Below are positions 43,897-55,740 of a DNA stretch of 64,000 bases, one piece after another (position 1 is the stretch's first letter; every line of letters starts with the position of its first letter). Under the pieces are notes generated by a model. That model did not search any database. It worked only from the letters and a program-made list of their open reading frames with translations, and had not been told where the DNA came from. The translations under genes and the position numbers were made by a program. This DNA comes from Ipomoea triloba (Eukaryota; Streptophyta; Magnoliopsida; Solanales; Convolvulaceae), in NCBI RefSeq assembly GCF_003576645.1, contig NC_044919.1:19546563-19610562 (forward strand). The letters are read 5' to 3'.

Positions 43897-45981
43897 ATGG
43901 CTCCGCCTGGAAGGAGACCAGAACCTCGTGGAACTCCTACCGAGGAACTGCTAGCGCAGAATTTGCAGCAGTTGACCCAACTGACTCAAACTTTGGGAAA
44001 TGCGCTTCTCAATAATCAACGGGGAGGGCCAGATGTGGCTAAGATCATAGCTGGGCATCGTCCTCCATTCTTCACTGGTAAGGAAGATCCACTAGTGTTA
44101 GAAGATTGGATAAGGACTTTCGACAAAATGTTTGAGGCTGTAGAATGTCCTGAAGAAAGGAGGGTGGAGATAGCTACATTCTATTTCCAGCAAGAAGCTG
44201 ACAACTGGTGGAGTATGATGGGACCCATGTATCAACAACAAGGAGAATTTCAATGGACTGACCTTAAAGCTCGAATGCGGGATCATTTTTATCCCGAGCA
44301 TGTTAAGTCCGCTAAGTACGAGGAATTTCTACATCTACGTCAAGGGACGACATCTGTTCAGGACTACTATGCTAAGTATCTTGAGCTGGCACGATTTGCC
44401 CCTGCCTTAGCCCCGGATGAGCCAAGCAGGGCTAGGAAGTTTGTAAATGGATTAAATTTTGAGACTCAAAAAGCCGTTTGTGTGTTTGAGTGTCAGACTC
44501 TTGGAGAGGCTTATAACCGGGCTGCCAAACATTATCGAGTCCAACAGATGCAGAAGGAGGTTCGTGAGAAGGGTAAGAGGAAATTTGAAGGTAGTAGCAG
44601 AGGGGGAGAGAAGAACTCTAAGATGAGTCAAGGAGAGGCTATTCGGGATTACCAAAGAAGTGGGATTCCCAGACCTAGGAGGGATTTTCCAACTCAAAGT
44701 ACGGGGATGACTAGTAGAGGATGGATGAAGGAGAGGCATTTCTACTGTAAAAGATGTGGGAAGGATCATCCCGGTGTCGATTGTATAGGGATGCCGGTAG
44801 AATGCTTCAATTGTGGGAAGAAGGGCCATCGCTCATTTGAATGTCAAACTAGCAGGAGGGAAGGGTCATTCCGTCCTAGCCAGAGTCAAGAAAAGACCCA
44901 ACAATCTGGAATACAAGTGAAGGCTAGGAATGGAGGGAACATGGCAAATAGTAACACTGAGAGCACCAGCAAGGCACCAACTAGCAGGAGTGGACCCCAG
45001 CAAGGGAGGATCTTTGTGATGAGTAAAGCTCAGGCGGATGTGAGCGATGTGGTGGCAGGTACTTTTCCGCTTCGTGATATACCTGCTTATGTATTATTTG
45101 ACTCTGGAGCATCTCATTCTTTTATATCCTCAAGGTTTGTAGAGAAATTGAAGTTAGTACCTAGTTCCCAAGTACAATTTAAAGTGAACCTTGCATCGGG
45201 GAAGGTGGTGACCTGTAGTAATATCTTTGAGAACATACCTATAAGCATAGAAGGGGAAAGTTTCCCTTGTACCTTAATACAGTTTGGATTAGACGACTTT
45301 GATATAATATTAGGGATGGATTGGTTAGGAAAGTATAGGGCTCAGATCTGTTGTAGCAAACAAAAATTGGTACTGAGGAGCCCAAAAGGAAAACGTGTGT
45401 CCTATAAGGGAGCTGCAAGTCAGCCCGATGTGAGATTAGTATCGATGGCCAAGATGAGGAAGTATGTGGGAAAAAGGTGTGAAGTGTTCTTATGCATGGT
45501 GGAAGATTTGAATGTGGATAAGAAGGGAATTGAGCAAATCCCTGTCGTAAGGGAGTTTCCTGACCTATTCCCTGATGAGATTCCAGGCTTCCCTCCAGAA
45601 CGGGAAGTAGAGTTCACCATTGATCTGGTACCGGGCACTACTCCTATTTCAAAGACCCCGTACCGAATGGCCCCAATAGAATTACAAGAGTTGAAGGAGC
45701 AGCTTCAAGACTTGCTAGATAAGGGATACATTCGCCCGAGTGTATCGCCATGGGGAGCTCCAGTATTGTTCGTGAAAAAGAAGGATGGGGGGTTGCGACT
45801 CTGCGTTGACTACCGAGAGTTGAACCGGGTGACTGTTAAGAATAAGTACCCACTCCCTCGGATTGATGATCTGTTCGATCAATTAAAGGAGGCTGGTACT
45901 TTCTCAAAGATAGATTTAAGGTCGGGATATCATCAAGTGAGAGTGGCTGAGAAAGATATATCTAAGACAGCCTTTCGGACA
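43897..45981 (+). pseudogene. Gypsy (Tekay-like) gag-pro-RT, truncated inside RT
   Basis: The ATG at 43897 opens a frame that codes element protein to about 45981, then runs into foreign sequence and ends at 46011. Gag region about residues 50-230 ([27 protein letters not shown]). Zinc-finger pair [13 protein letters not shown] and [14 protein letters not shown] (to about 316). Protease [13 protein letters not shown] near 400. RT from about 587: [20 protein letters not shown] and motif [16 protein letters not shown] near 668. It stops at KTAFRT, before motif B and the YxDD catalytic site. RNase H, integrase and 3' LTR are absent from the window. The intact gag-pro frame means truncation is fairly recent or caused by a later insertion whose far end lies outside. 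Confidence 0.9.
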
Positions 45982-46149
45982 AGTAAACTATTAGTAAAAT
46001 ATATATATTAGTAGTACTGGTAGTACTACTGGTAGTACTAATACATATCTAATTCATTCATTCCAGAATATATGTAATGACATATATGTATATATACATA
46101 GACATATATGTATATAATATATATGCTACAGTACTACTAATAGTTTACT
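45982..46149. repeat. Small foldback at the gypsy RT breakpoint
   Basis: AGTAAACTATTAGTA (45982-45996) is exactly inverted as TACTAATAGTTTACT (46135-46149), enclosing about 140 bp of AT-rich DNA with GTAGTACT repeats. It starts where the RT reading ends, so it may be a MITE end or the border of an insertion. No target duplication was found. Confidence 0.55.
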
Positions 46150-46160
46150 AAATTAAATAA

Positions 46161-46163
<3 letters not shown>

Positions 46164-46208
<45 letters not shown>
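46164..46208. repeat. (TA)n microsatellite
   Basis: Uninterrupted TA run of about 45 bp. Confidence 0.9.
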
Positions 46209-46209
<1 letters not shown>

Positions 46210-46264
46210 TTTTTGTAGTTTTTATTTAATTTAACATGAAAGTAAAGTATAAAAATAAAAATAA

Positions 46265-46430
46265 AAAAGCCCGCGGGCCGGCCCACGGGGCCCGCCAACC
46301 CGCGCAGGGCAAGCTAGGGTTGCATGAACCCTAGCGCGCAGGCCTAATGGGCCGGCCCGCAAAAGCCCGCAAGAAATTAGGCCCGCGATGGGGCGGGCCT
46401 AATGGGACGGGTCGGCCTGCTTTGCAGTAT
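46265..46430. other. GC-rich inverted block, possibly hAT-derived
   Basis: An abrupt GC-rich island in AT-rich DNA with GCGGGCCGGCCC, GGGCCGGCCCGC and repeated GGCCTAATGGG. Similar GGCCCGC-rich subterminal sequences occur in plant hAT non-autonomous elements. No CAGGG-type termini were located, so this is tentative. Confidence 0.35.
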
Positions 46431-46644
46431 TAATTACAATGCCTTCAATATATTGTATAGAAATTTGATTAGCAAACAATGACTAAATTCTATAAAAAAA
46501 TAAAAACAATATATCAATTAATTTATTATAGTAAGGTAAAAATCAGTTGAAATATTAAACTCAAAAAAATTATTCAAAAAATATTCAGTAGTTAAATAAT
46601 GTGATATAAAATTTATTATAATTATAATAATAACAATAATAATA

Positions 46645-46986
46645 ATGTACAATTTTGGCCCAATTTTTGTGAGCAGGCGGCCATTATCCACCTACAACCC
46701 AAGTATAGATAACCCACAACCCGTTTCAACCCACACCATTTCCACCATATCATTCCGTCTCCGTCCTCTCTCTTCCAGAATTATCTCTTCCCCAGTTCCC
46801 CTCCGACTTCTTCCTCTCCCGACGCTAGCGTCACCTATGAAACCAACCCCAAACACCTCTGTTTCTACCTCCGCAATGCCAGCCTCGCAAAACCCTCAAT
46901 CAAGCCCAGCTTCAGAACCCCATCCTCCTAAGCTAGTTCCCGGCAGCAACCCTCGTCTTCTATGGCAATACAGACTCAATCTATAG
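46645..46986 (+). CDS. Unrecognised 113-codon ORF, possible gene fragment
   Basis: It stands out from its AT-rich surroundings by balanced base composition and Ser/Pro/Thr-rich residues (SSPVPLRLLPLPTLASP, then MKPTPNTSVSTSAMP). This looks like a first exon or transit-peptide-like region, or a fragment carried by a transposon. No domain is recognised, and no continuing exon with clear splice sites was found. Confidence 0.25.
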   Translation: MYNFGPIFVSRRPLSTYNPSIDNPQPVSTHTISTISFRLRPLSSRIISSPVPLRLLPLPTLASPMKPTPNTSVSTSAMPASQNPQSSPASEPHPPKLVPGSNPRLLWQYRLNL

Positions 46987-47471
46987 CATGCATTTAGATA
47001 TGGAGTATCTAAACAATAATCAGAAAAGAGAGAATAGATAGATAATCAGAAAAGAAAGAAAGGATGGATCTGCACAAGTCCTAAGATAGGTACAATTTTG
47101 TCAATGATCTATTAATTATAGTCTAAATATAACTCTAATTCCTACTTTTTACATATTTTCATTTACTGAAATTCATTTTCTCTGCTGTGTAGTTTACAGG
47201 AGTCAAGAGAACCCTATATTTTTTAAATTCTAGAAACATAAAAACTGAGATTGCAATTTCTTTAACTATGAAATATGTAAATATGTATTATAAGGGACTT
47301 AAAATAATCCTTCGAATATTTATGATTTTAGATTTATGTGAATTTAAGTTATTTTCATAGATATATAATATTTAAATGCGAATAAAATTTTAAAATTCAT
47401 GTATTATACTGACAATCTGTTGCTTTATAGGAATACTTTCATACAGCCTTTTTGTTGAGTTTATCATGGTG
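46987..47471. other. AT-rich sequence without recognised features
   Basis: No open frame, repeat or RNA gene is seen. Confidence 0.5.
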
Positions 47472-47476
47472 TTTGT
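47472..47476. repeat. Target-site duplication TTTGT (left)
   Basis: Directly before TGTTGGAAAAATTG. Repeated at 48869-48873. Confidence 0.92.
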
Positions 47477-48868
47477 TGTTGGAAAAATTGCACTAAAATG
47501 GCATTTTAAGTGGCCATTTTGTGGTATAAATATCTGTGGGTCCACTTCCGATTTTGGGTCGGGTCAAAGTGGATTCGGGTTCTTCGTTCTTAGACGAAGA
47601 AATCGATATATTATGCGCTCAAAATGGATAATGGGTGAATGAGAAATTGATTCTCAAAGTAGACCCATTTGAGATGGAATTCAAGTGTGGAAAGCTTATG
47701 TAGCTTTGTCCCACATTGATTTGGAATGAACTTTTGCACCACTATATATACAAGAGTCTTTCATGACTATTTAACTTGTATAGCATAGATGCTCTCTCTC
47801 GCGCGCAAGGGGGGGGGGTGCAAATCAAATTCCAAAGTTGAGTTCGAAAGGCTTGAACTCGTGTGCGCCGGCACCTGCGGGCACGAATGTCGTCCGAAAA
47901 GTGGCAGGCCTTGCGGGCTAAGTTATGCCATATTTTCGAACGAGTTTTCCGTCTCAGACCACATGAGATCGAACTGATCTCTCGTTCGAGACATCAAATG
48001 AATTGACCTCTCGAGAGGTAGTTCAATGTCTCGAACCAAGTCTCTTACAGGGCGATATCGCGCAGCTCCGGATCGGCGCGCGCATTTCATGTCTCGCGGA
48101 CCAATTTGATGTCTCGATGCAGTGCAATGTCTCGAAGCTAGCACTTCTCGACATCTCGCGGCACGAGCTATGTCTCGAAGGTACGCAGATATGAACGATG
48201 TCTCGAGGAGCGACTCTGGTGACCTCTCGTTTGCGACCGTTCACCTACTGGATCCGTTAAGAAATAACTGTTAATATTTCGGAGTTAATGTCATTAATTC
48301 CAATCTTTATTTCAGAGTTTATTTCTTGATTAAATGGATTAATAGTGGGTGTAAATAGGTTGCTAATGGGTGGAGGTTACAAATGGGAATTAAATGCCAG
48401 ATTTAATGCAATGATCCCATCCTTCACTACATATTCGTTGTGAGCAGCAGGTTTGATATACACACACTAAGAACACACGAATACACTGTTTTTCCTCAAA
48501 ACCCTGCTCATATTTCCTTCAAGCCATCTGCGTTCTTCCCACGGTTTAGTTCGTCGGGTCCAAGTTTGAGTGCACAAACGGCGGATCGTAGCACGTTTTA
48601 TCCTGGGAAGCCTAGGCTGCAACGATCCAGCACCTCGGGAAGCGGCAAATAAGGTTTTAAGGATAGTGACAACACGACTCGTGCTTCCAACCACCCCGAA
48701 GTTCATACAGTTCACCCTCCTTCTTCCAAGGCCACTCAACCCAGCGTGGTATCTTCATCGCAAGTAATTGTTTAATCCTACGTGGATTATATTTCGTTGT
48801 ATTTTTGTTTTGCTTTCGTTTTCCATTTTCTTGTTTTTTCCGTTTGTCAGAAAGGATTTCCTCTAACA
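47477..48868 (+). mobile_element. Solo Ty1/copia LTR (1.39 kb)
   Basis: Starts TGTTGGAAAA, ends CCTCTAACA, with perfect TSD TTTGT. No internal region. A TATA box lies at 47743-47750. From 47965 to 48235 it carries many TCTCGA/CTCGAG motifs, including the 14-bp palindrome ACCTCTCGAGAGGT at 48006-48019, the same motif family as in the large Sirevirus-like element although the rest is different. Lineage Sirevirus-like by inference. Confidence 0.92.
47743..47750 (+). promoter_or_regulatory. TATA box of the solo copia LTR
   Basis: TATATATA in CACTATATATACAAGAG, mid-LTR. Confidence 0.45.
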
Positions 48869-48873
48869 TTTGT
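48869..48873. repeat. Target-site duplication TTTGT (right)
   Basis: Matches 47472-47476. Confidence 0.92.
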
Positions 48874-50718
48874 CTGTACATATGGATTAAATAATAAATT
48901 TTGAATATAAATTGAAGTTCAAGATGTAGCTGTTAATAACAGCACATGCATATCCATAATTGTGCTTGCAATAATTTTTTCAACAAATCAGTTTTGTCAT
49001 TGTTTTATGTATTCTCAAGGTAGCCAAAAGATATTTCTTTATGTGAACATATATTTACTTATATTAGTATGTATGCATTTCTTCATATGTATATTTGTTG
49101 TAATTATTTTTTGTTACACATAACTTGAATGTTGTAGTACACATTTTTTATTTATAAGGTATTAATACTATTTCTGGTGGATTTTTTACCAGAAAATGTA
49201 TTTTGGTAATTATTTTATTCCAATTTCGATTTATTTCTTTAATCTGATTTTCTGATGTATCCCATGAAACACCCGACTTCAGTGAATTGGTCATATATAT
49301 CCATCTTCAGTAAAAAAAATAAACATAAATAGATTTAAAGATTTGCACTTAATTAAAACAGACACTAAACACTGGACATTTATAAAAGCAAAATCATAAA
49401 CCTAATTTTAATATATATATTTGTTCAAAATTGTAGATGTCTGTATGCCTGGTAGATTGTTAGCTATTCACTTGAATGCCATATGTCCATCATCCACATG
49501 TAATCTATTCTTACAATTCTACTTACAACTTTTTCATTCTTCTTGCTAGTGTTAATATGTAAATGCATTGTGGGATATACTATGTAAAAGCCTATAATAT
49601 AAAAAATTCCAAGACTTTTTATAATTTTTGGAACAGTATATTGTATTTTCTGTAGGTCCTCATCATACAAAGGTTAAGAAGATTTCAATAAGAGGTGGTA
49701 ACCATTATTGAATACAATGTATTAGTAGAAGGCTAGAAACGAAATCAAGTTGTAGCTCTGTGTTTCCTCTTACAGCAAATGGTAAGTGAGCCCTTAAACC
49801 TCTTCACAATAATTTCGTCTTTCTTCTCTCTTTTGAACTTGCTTGAAAGTGAAGATGTTTTGAAATTCAAAGTAGGGAGTACATTACATTACAAATTTTA
49901 ACAAGACAAACTAATTAATTCCAAGTTTCTTATTATATATCATTGCTACCATTTAAAATGATCAGTCCTTTAAGCTTCACAATGAAAATACAACTACAAA
50001 AAGTATACTGATTTTTAAATAGTGAAAAATACCAAACATTGTGAACTTTGCTGCTAATAATAAAATGAGGAAGTAGTTAACAACACAATGTAACTACTAA
50101 GAATTTAATCAAATACCTTTGCTCCATTACAAATGATCTGTGTTATATGCTTCCTGATTGAGATAGAATCTTCTATTGCTGGATCCTGATTTATTTCCTT
50201 TCAATCAAACACACCTACAATAACAAATAAAACCATACTACCATATTGCATTATATATATATATATATATATTCTTTTTCAGAATTCTATTTCAAGAGAA
50301 AGTGAAAGATGATTCAGAGTTCTACCAAATCCGCAGCAAATGTCTAAAGCCTGCAAATGGGTGCCCTAACACACCTTAATCTTCAAGAAAATGTCTTCTT
50401 CCTCTTCTTGGATGCTTGCCCAAATATTCTTTGAATTTGAAAGCTCAAGAAACGCCGGACCAGTCTACCCTGCAGCCTCGCGGTGTCTGAAGTTTCTTCT
50501 GCTGTTGTGTATGTATTTATAAGTAGGTTTAAGGATTGCTTGTATACGAATTTTTAAGATTATTTCTTATATAAAAAAATATTGTATACCAGCTGTTATA
50601 TTGGAAAGGCAATCGGCCAACCTTTTTTATCTTGGAAAACCAATCGGCTAACTAAGCATTAAAATATTTAATCACCTTGGGCATATCAACCATTTCCATA
50701 TTTAATTAATCTGACATT
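48874..50718. other. AT-rich sequence without a recognised gene
   Basis: Many stops in all frames and a short (TA)n run near 50252-50270. A less AT-rich patch at 50280-50510 (containing CAGTCTACCCTGCAGCC) has no frame longer than a few dozen codons and could be a decayed exon or transposon remnant. Confidence 0.4.
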
Positions 50719-50723
50719 TAATA
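50719..50723. repeat. Target-site duplication TAATA (left)
   Basis: Directly before TGTAATACCCC. Repeated at 54062-54066. The site is AT-rich, so chance support is slightly higher than for the other TSDs. Confidence 0.85.
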
Positions 50724-53183
50724 TGTAATACCCCGAAATATTTTCTACTAAAAGTTTCTAATTTAAAAAAAAAAGAAAGAAAGAAAGGGGAAGGTTTAAA
50801 TTTTATTTTATTCTAAGGCATTGGCATGTTCGAGTTATGATTCATAGATATTTCAGAATAATTTTTGCTAGTTAGAATAGTTGTTAATAAGCTGCAATCG
50901 TACGTACCGGTCACGAACCGTAAAGAACCGTAAAGAACCGTAAAAATTTTAGGAGTATGTGTTCTGTCCCGTTTGTCCTAGGAAGTGGGTTATTAGGCAC
51001 CATACTATTAACCTTGAATTTCCTATTTAATTACATTAGCCCGTAGCAGTGAAAATTTATTTTGACTGTAGCATCGCTGCATTTCGCAATGTACCAAACA
51101 TTACCCAATTTTAGAAATTAAGGTTAGAATGAAGTCAACCCAACAGGGTAGCTCAAGTGGCAAGTGAGCTCTCTTTGTGGGGAGGAATTTCGAGAGAACC
51201 CGAGTTCAACTCCCACAAGTGACGATTCCCCTTGGGCCAGCTCCTGTGCCTCTCGGAGCGAACGTGGGTGGACCCCGGACTGTTGTAAATTTACTAAAAA
51301 AAAAAAGAAGTGGACCCCGGACTGTTGTAAATTTACTAAAAAAAAAAAGAAAAAAAGGCCAAGGACCTTGTGGTCCAGTGACATCAAACCCTTCCCTTTA
51401 TATGGGAGATAGCTTTGGATCTTCCATTTTTCTTCCTTATTGCCGAAATCAAGAGAGGAAAAATTCTTCATCTTCCACCTTGAGCCAACAACTTCCATAG
51501 CTAATTTCTTCACAAGATCATCATCTATTTGGTAAAACTTTAATTTTATTCGGTAGAAAGCTTTATTTTCCTTCCTAGATCTTGAATCTAAGTATAGTTT
51601 CTTAATAATTGTTGCTATAATGTTAAATTTCTCTTAGGGTTTTGAGTGAAAATTTTGGGGAAAAGATTCAAGATTTCTCATACGGTGTTAGTACACTCCC
51701 GAAAGGTAAGGAATCCCTTAAGTAGGTTAAGGTCACTTAAAATTAGATAATTGATAGTTTATTTGAAATATGATGAGTTTTAGGTGAATTATTGTGTACA
51801 TGTTTGTATGTATAATATATATGTAATTGTATTTTACATAATATATTTGTACAAAATGTCGTGTTGGTGAGATGTGGTTGTTAATGTGCCTAAATATCTA
51901 AATTAGAAATACTATGTATATTATATAGTGTATGTACGTACGTGTAAGTATAGTAATATATATTATATGCGTATTATGTATGTATGTATAAGTAATATAA
52001 GATGTTGTATTATGTATATATATATGGTATATATGTTAACCGTGTATACATATATGTATGAGTATTATGGGAAATTTATATTATGTATATATATAGTATG
52101 TGTACCTTATGTAAGTATGCATAAATGTGTGAGGTGTTATGTTTTATGCATATATACCTATATGTAGTGTTATGTACATATGTAATGTGATGATGGAAAT
52201 TGTGGGATAGTTACACTTTATTACCACATTGTATGGTAATTAGTGTACTATCAAAATGTTTTGAGAAACAGAACTTTTGGACTAGGTTAAGAGTATTGAT
52301 TGATTTCAAGTTGGGACTTGATTTTGTTGAATATGTCCAAAAAGTGATTTTGACTCAAGGAAGATGAGGAAGAAGGAAAAATGTTTTCAAACCCTTAGTT
52401 TCTAGTAAAGTTGAGGAGGACCTTGATTAGCCTTCGGGTGGCTTAAAGTGCACTTGCCCAAGGTTGTTATATATAGTATGATCATTCATACTGAAGGATC
52501 ATACTGAAGGGCGAAGTCTATTCGCCGAGTACTATATAACTCGTTAGGATGAGGAATTCCTGCGGGGGTGTGTACACTTAAAGTATAGTTACTCTAGGAA
52601 ATCCGGGTAGGTGTCGTTTTTATGGACCTAGTAGGGCCAGCTAGGGATCATTCTAAGGAACCTTACGTCCAGGGGATCAGTGTTAGACCGGGGGATGACC
52701 ACTGAACCCGAGTTCGATGATCCAAGTGGTCAGAGAAGGAGTTAAGAGAATACTCCAAAGGCCTCACGCTTTGTACAAAGAAACTAAGTGGAAAATTTTG
52801 TATGAAAATGTAGTTACTCTGTAGCTACGCTAAAGAGGGATGCGATGATTGTTTAAGCGAAAAAGGGTGTCGGTGAACCCTCCTTGAGATAAAAGTTGGT
52901 GGAATTTCCCTGTGAGGAAGATTTGTCAAGTACATGATTGTGATTAAACGTGAAGTTCATAATTTTCCACTACTTGCTTATATGCGTAGATGATTATTGA
53001 TGCGTCGAATAATACATTTCTTGGTAAGCAATCACTTATCAAAAGAACTTTAGATTGTTTTTCAATTCTTATTTATTACTTGTGCAAACTATACTTGATG
53101 ACTCGTTTGCAGGTAAAGTATCAATGTAGAGTAAGGGTAATAAAGGTTTTTAAATACCTGCTTTGTAAAACCTTTATTTAATT

Positions 53184-53489
53184 TTGGGTGACCCACGGAT
53201 CCCCTTACTTAGCCGTCGCGCTAACTACACTTCATTGTGTTACCTACAGATGCAATCTAGCGTAAGTTCTTGTAGTGCGGCGAACTCTCCAAGTTCGCCG
53301 GAGTATGAGTGTCATGGTATGGATTACGATGACTATGTACAACTGATGATAGGTACCGACCCATATACGCCGGGTTATGCTCCGCTCGCTCCAGCCAGCT
53401 CTCCAGTTGCAAATAGTTTTCCTTTTGTCCAAGATGGCCTAGATGTTCAGGCCGCCTATGGTTTTTATCCCCTTGAGGTGTTGTCATGA
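53184..53489 (+). other. Isolated 101-codon ORF inside a gypsy LTR
   Basis: Reads MGDPRIPLLSRRANYTSLCY...; Ser/Pro/Tyr/Asp-rich with DYDDYVQLMIGTDPYTPGY. Base composition is more coding-like than nearby LTR sequence. LTRs do not normally encode protein, so it is either chance or a captured exon. No domain is recognised. Confidence 0.2.
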
Positions 53490-53847
53490 AGTGACCCATT
53501 AGAGTTTATCGTGTATTACCCCTGCCCATGGAACCCCGGTTCACCAGAGTATTGGGACGAATGGTCCATGGTTAACACCACCTCTCGCTTCCTAGACCAT
53601 TTCACATGGTTTGAAGGGGAGTGGCATTTAGTCTGGGGCGAGTTTACAGGTTCGGTGTACCGCCGGATAGACTAGGTATTACGTCTTGGGAGATGCGTTG
53701 GGAAAGATTCTTTTGTGTAAATGCCTTTTGTAGCCTTAGTGGTGGCTAACTCAACTAGTCGGGTCGTGGATGACCCTTAACTTATATTTTGGCCTGATGG
53801 GCAAACTTATATATATATATATTGCAAATTTATGTATATATAAATGA

Positions 53848-53850
<3 letters not shown>

Positions 53851-53907
<57 letters not shown>
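53851..53907. repeat. (TA)n microsatellite in LTR
   Basis: Uninterrupted TA run of nearly 60 bp near the 3' end of the solo LTR. Confidence 0.9.
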
Positions 53908-53912
<5 letters not shown>

Positions 53913-54061
53913 TATGATGGGTGGTTGTTGTTGTTAAGTAAAAGTTTCCGTTTAGCCTGTGCACCTAGAGTGGGGTCTATCAAAGGAAGATAGAACTCAT
54001 TCTAGGTGTGGCGGTAACTCCTCCGGATGTACGGCAAGCCAAGCCGGTCCGGGGTGTTACA

Positions 54062-54066
54062 TAATA
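54062..54066. repeat. Target-site duplication TAATA (right)
   Basis: Matches 50719-50723. Confidence 0.85.
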
Positions 54067-55740
54067 TTTTGGTCCTGTCTTTGTAGAAGCCAATAGACTT
54101 GTAAGGCAGATTTTGAGCGGGATTTGGAGCCAAAAATTTTGGCTATATATAAGATTTCCCAGATTTGTTGCGATGATTTGAATAGTTAATTCTTACTTTG
54201 TTTTGCTTACTTTAATAATGAGTGAGTAGTTCGTTTATGGGTTTAGATTAGGGATCTATTGCAAGTCTTGATGTTCAATTTGTGATTAGTGCATAAAGGG
54301 ATTGAATTATGTACCTAAGGTTTATGTTGAATTGGGGATTGATTTCTACTTGTCATTAATTGATGGCCACAATTGATTGCTAGTTTAGGAGAGGGATTCA
54401 TTACAACGAAAGTTGGGTGAAGACCTCAAGCCTTACCAATTTCAACCTAATTTTTCCTACTATGAGAATATGGGTAATTTGGGGGCTTACAATGCTTAGG
54501 TGCTTAAGACTATGATTGATGCATCACGAAAGTGGGGCAATCCTATATATATATATTCTAGAATTCTAGAATTACAGAAATCACAAAATTCATTATCCAA
54601 ATAAACATTACTCATTAGAGGATTATAAGATTTATAGCACTAAATCCCTACTACCCTATAGGTGTGCTGTGTTGAATAGGAAATAAAGACAGAACAAATT
54701 ACAAATAGAAGAAAACTTACAAGTTACAAAGGACAATGAGGCCCAAATTGGCAAACAAATGAATAATCGTTGATTAATTGAATTGAATTTTTTTTATTGA
54801 AGCAAACGAATGGATTAGCAGGTTAGGGTGTCGATTCTAATAGATAAAAGATAATTAGGTGTCCTCGACTCCCCGTTTCAATTCTATTTCTAAATTATTT
54901 AATTAAGCATCGATTCTCAGCTTCATGCAATCCCATATATTCTTAATTTTTTGTTTTCTAATATAATTATAACACTATTTTTTTATTTTTTAATATAATT
55001 ATAACACTTAATAGATATATGTATACATATACATATATATATGGATGGGCCCCTTCTATCATGGGGCCATGGGCGGTCGCTCATCTTGCCCGTGCTCAGG
55101 ACCGACCCTGGTATGTGTATTACTACAGAATTTTATAAATATACTTATACAAAATTCTAGTATATGCATAGATATATTTATACACCGTGTGTGTGTGGGT
55201 GTATGTATATGTATATATATTTGTGCATTTACGTATGTATGTATATAGTTGGATACAAATATTATAATTATTTCTCCTTGTTTAGTATAAGAATATTTAT
55301 TTTTTAATTACATGCATGATATTTGGTATATGATTAAGTTAGGAATTTAGTATTATATGATTAAGTTAGGATTTGTAGTATGTAGGTACGTTATCGTTAT
55401 ATTAATAGTGTTTTTAATAACAAAAATTTAATTGGTTTTCTTGCTAATGCCGTATGGAGTTTTAATATATACAATAATTAGTTGGTTTATTTGTGAATGT
55501 CGTACAATTAGATGTATGTTATGTACCATTGTAGTGTATTTTATTAATATGTGGGCATGAGTATCTATTTGAGTACAAGTGTATATATATGTCTATTGTA
55601 TTTTGAAGATGTTATTTGTATGGTTGTGAATTTAGAGTTAAATAAAATGTTACTCTACAAATTATTATTGTATGAGCAAAATTACTCAAGTAAAATATTA
55701 TTTTCAAACTATGAAAGTATGTGATAAATTGATTTACTTG
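54067..55740. other. Mosaic non-coding DNA, possible hAT terminus
   Basis: No reading frame of note. Read on the minus strand, 55112 downward gives CAGGGTCGGTCCTGAGCACG, which resembles a hAT-type terminal inverted repeat, but no partner end was found. AT-rich sequence with (TA)n runs from about 55120 resembles the middle of the gypsy-type LTRs. Confidence 0.35.

Larger units (their letters stand above)
50724..54061 (+). mobile_element. Solo Ty3/gypsy LTR (3.3 kb)
   Basis: Starts TGTAATACCCC, ends GGGGTGTTACA, TSD TAATA, no internal region. Its 5' part is related to the LTR at 41417 (CGTACGTACCGGTCACGAACC, here with a triple AACCGTAAAG repeat) and to 60501. A 53-bp direct duplication with poly-A (GTGGACCCCGGACTGTTG, twice at 51268-51345) and a long (TA)n run add to its length. 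An isolated 101-codon ORF at 53184-53489 lies inside. Confidence 0.88.

Noticed and set aside
55040..55112. Complete hAT transposon
   Set aside because: Only one possible terminus (CAGGGTCGGTCC on the minus strand) is seen, with no partner end or 8-bp duplication.
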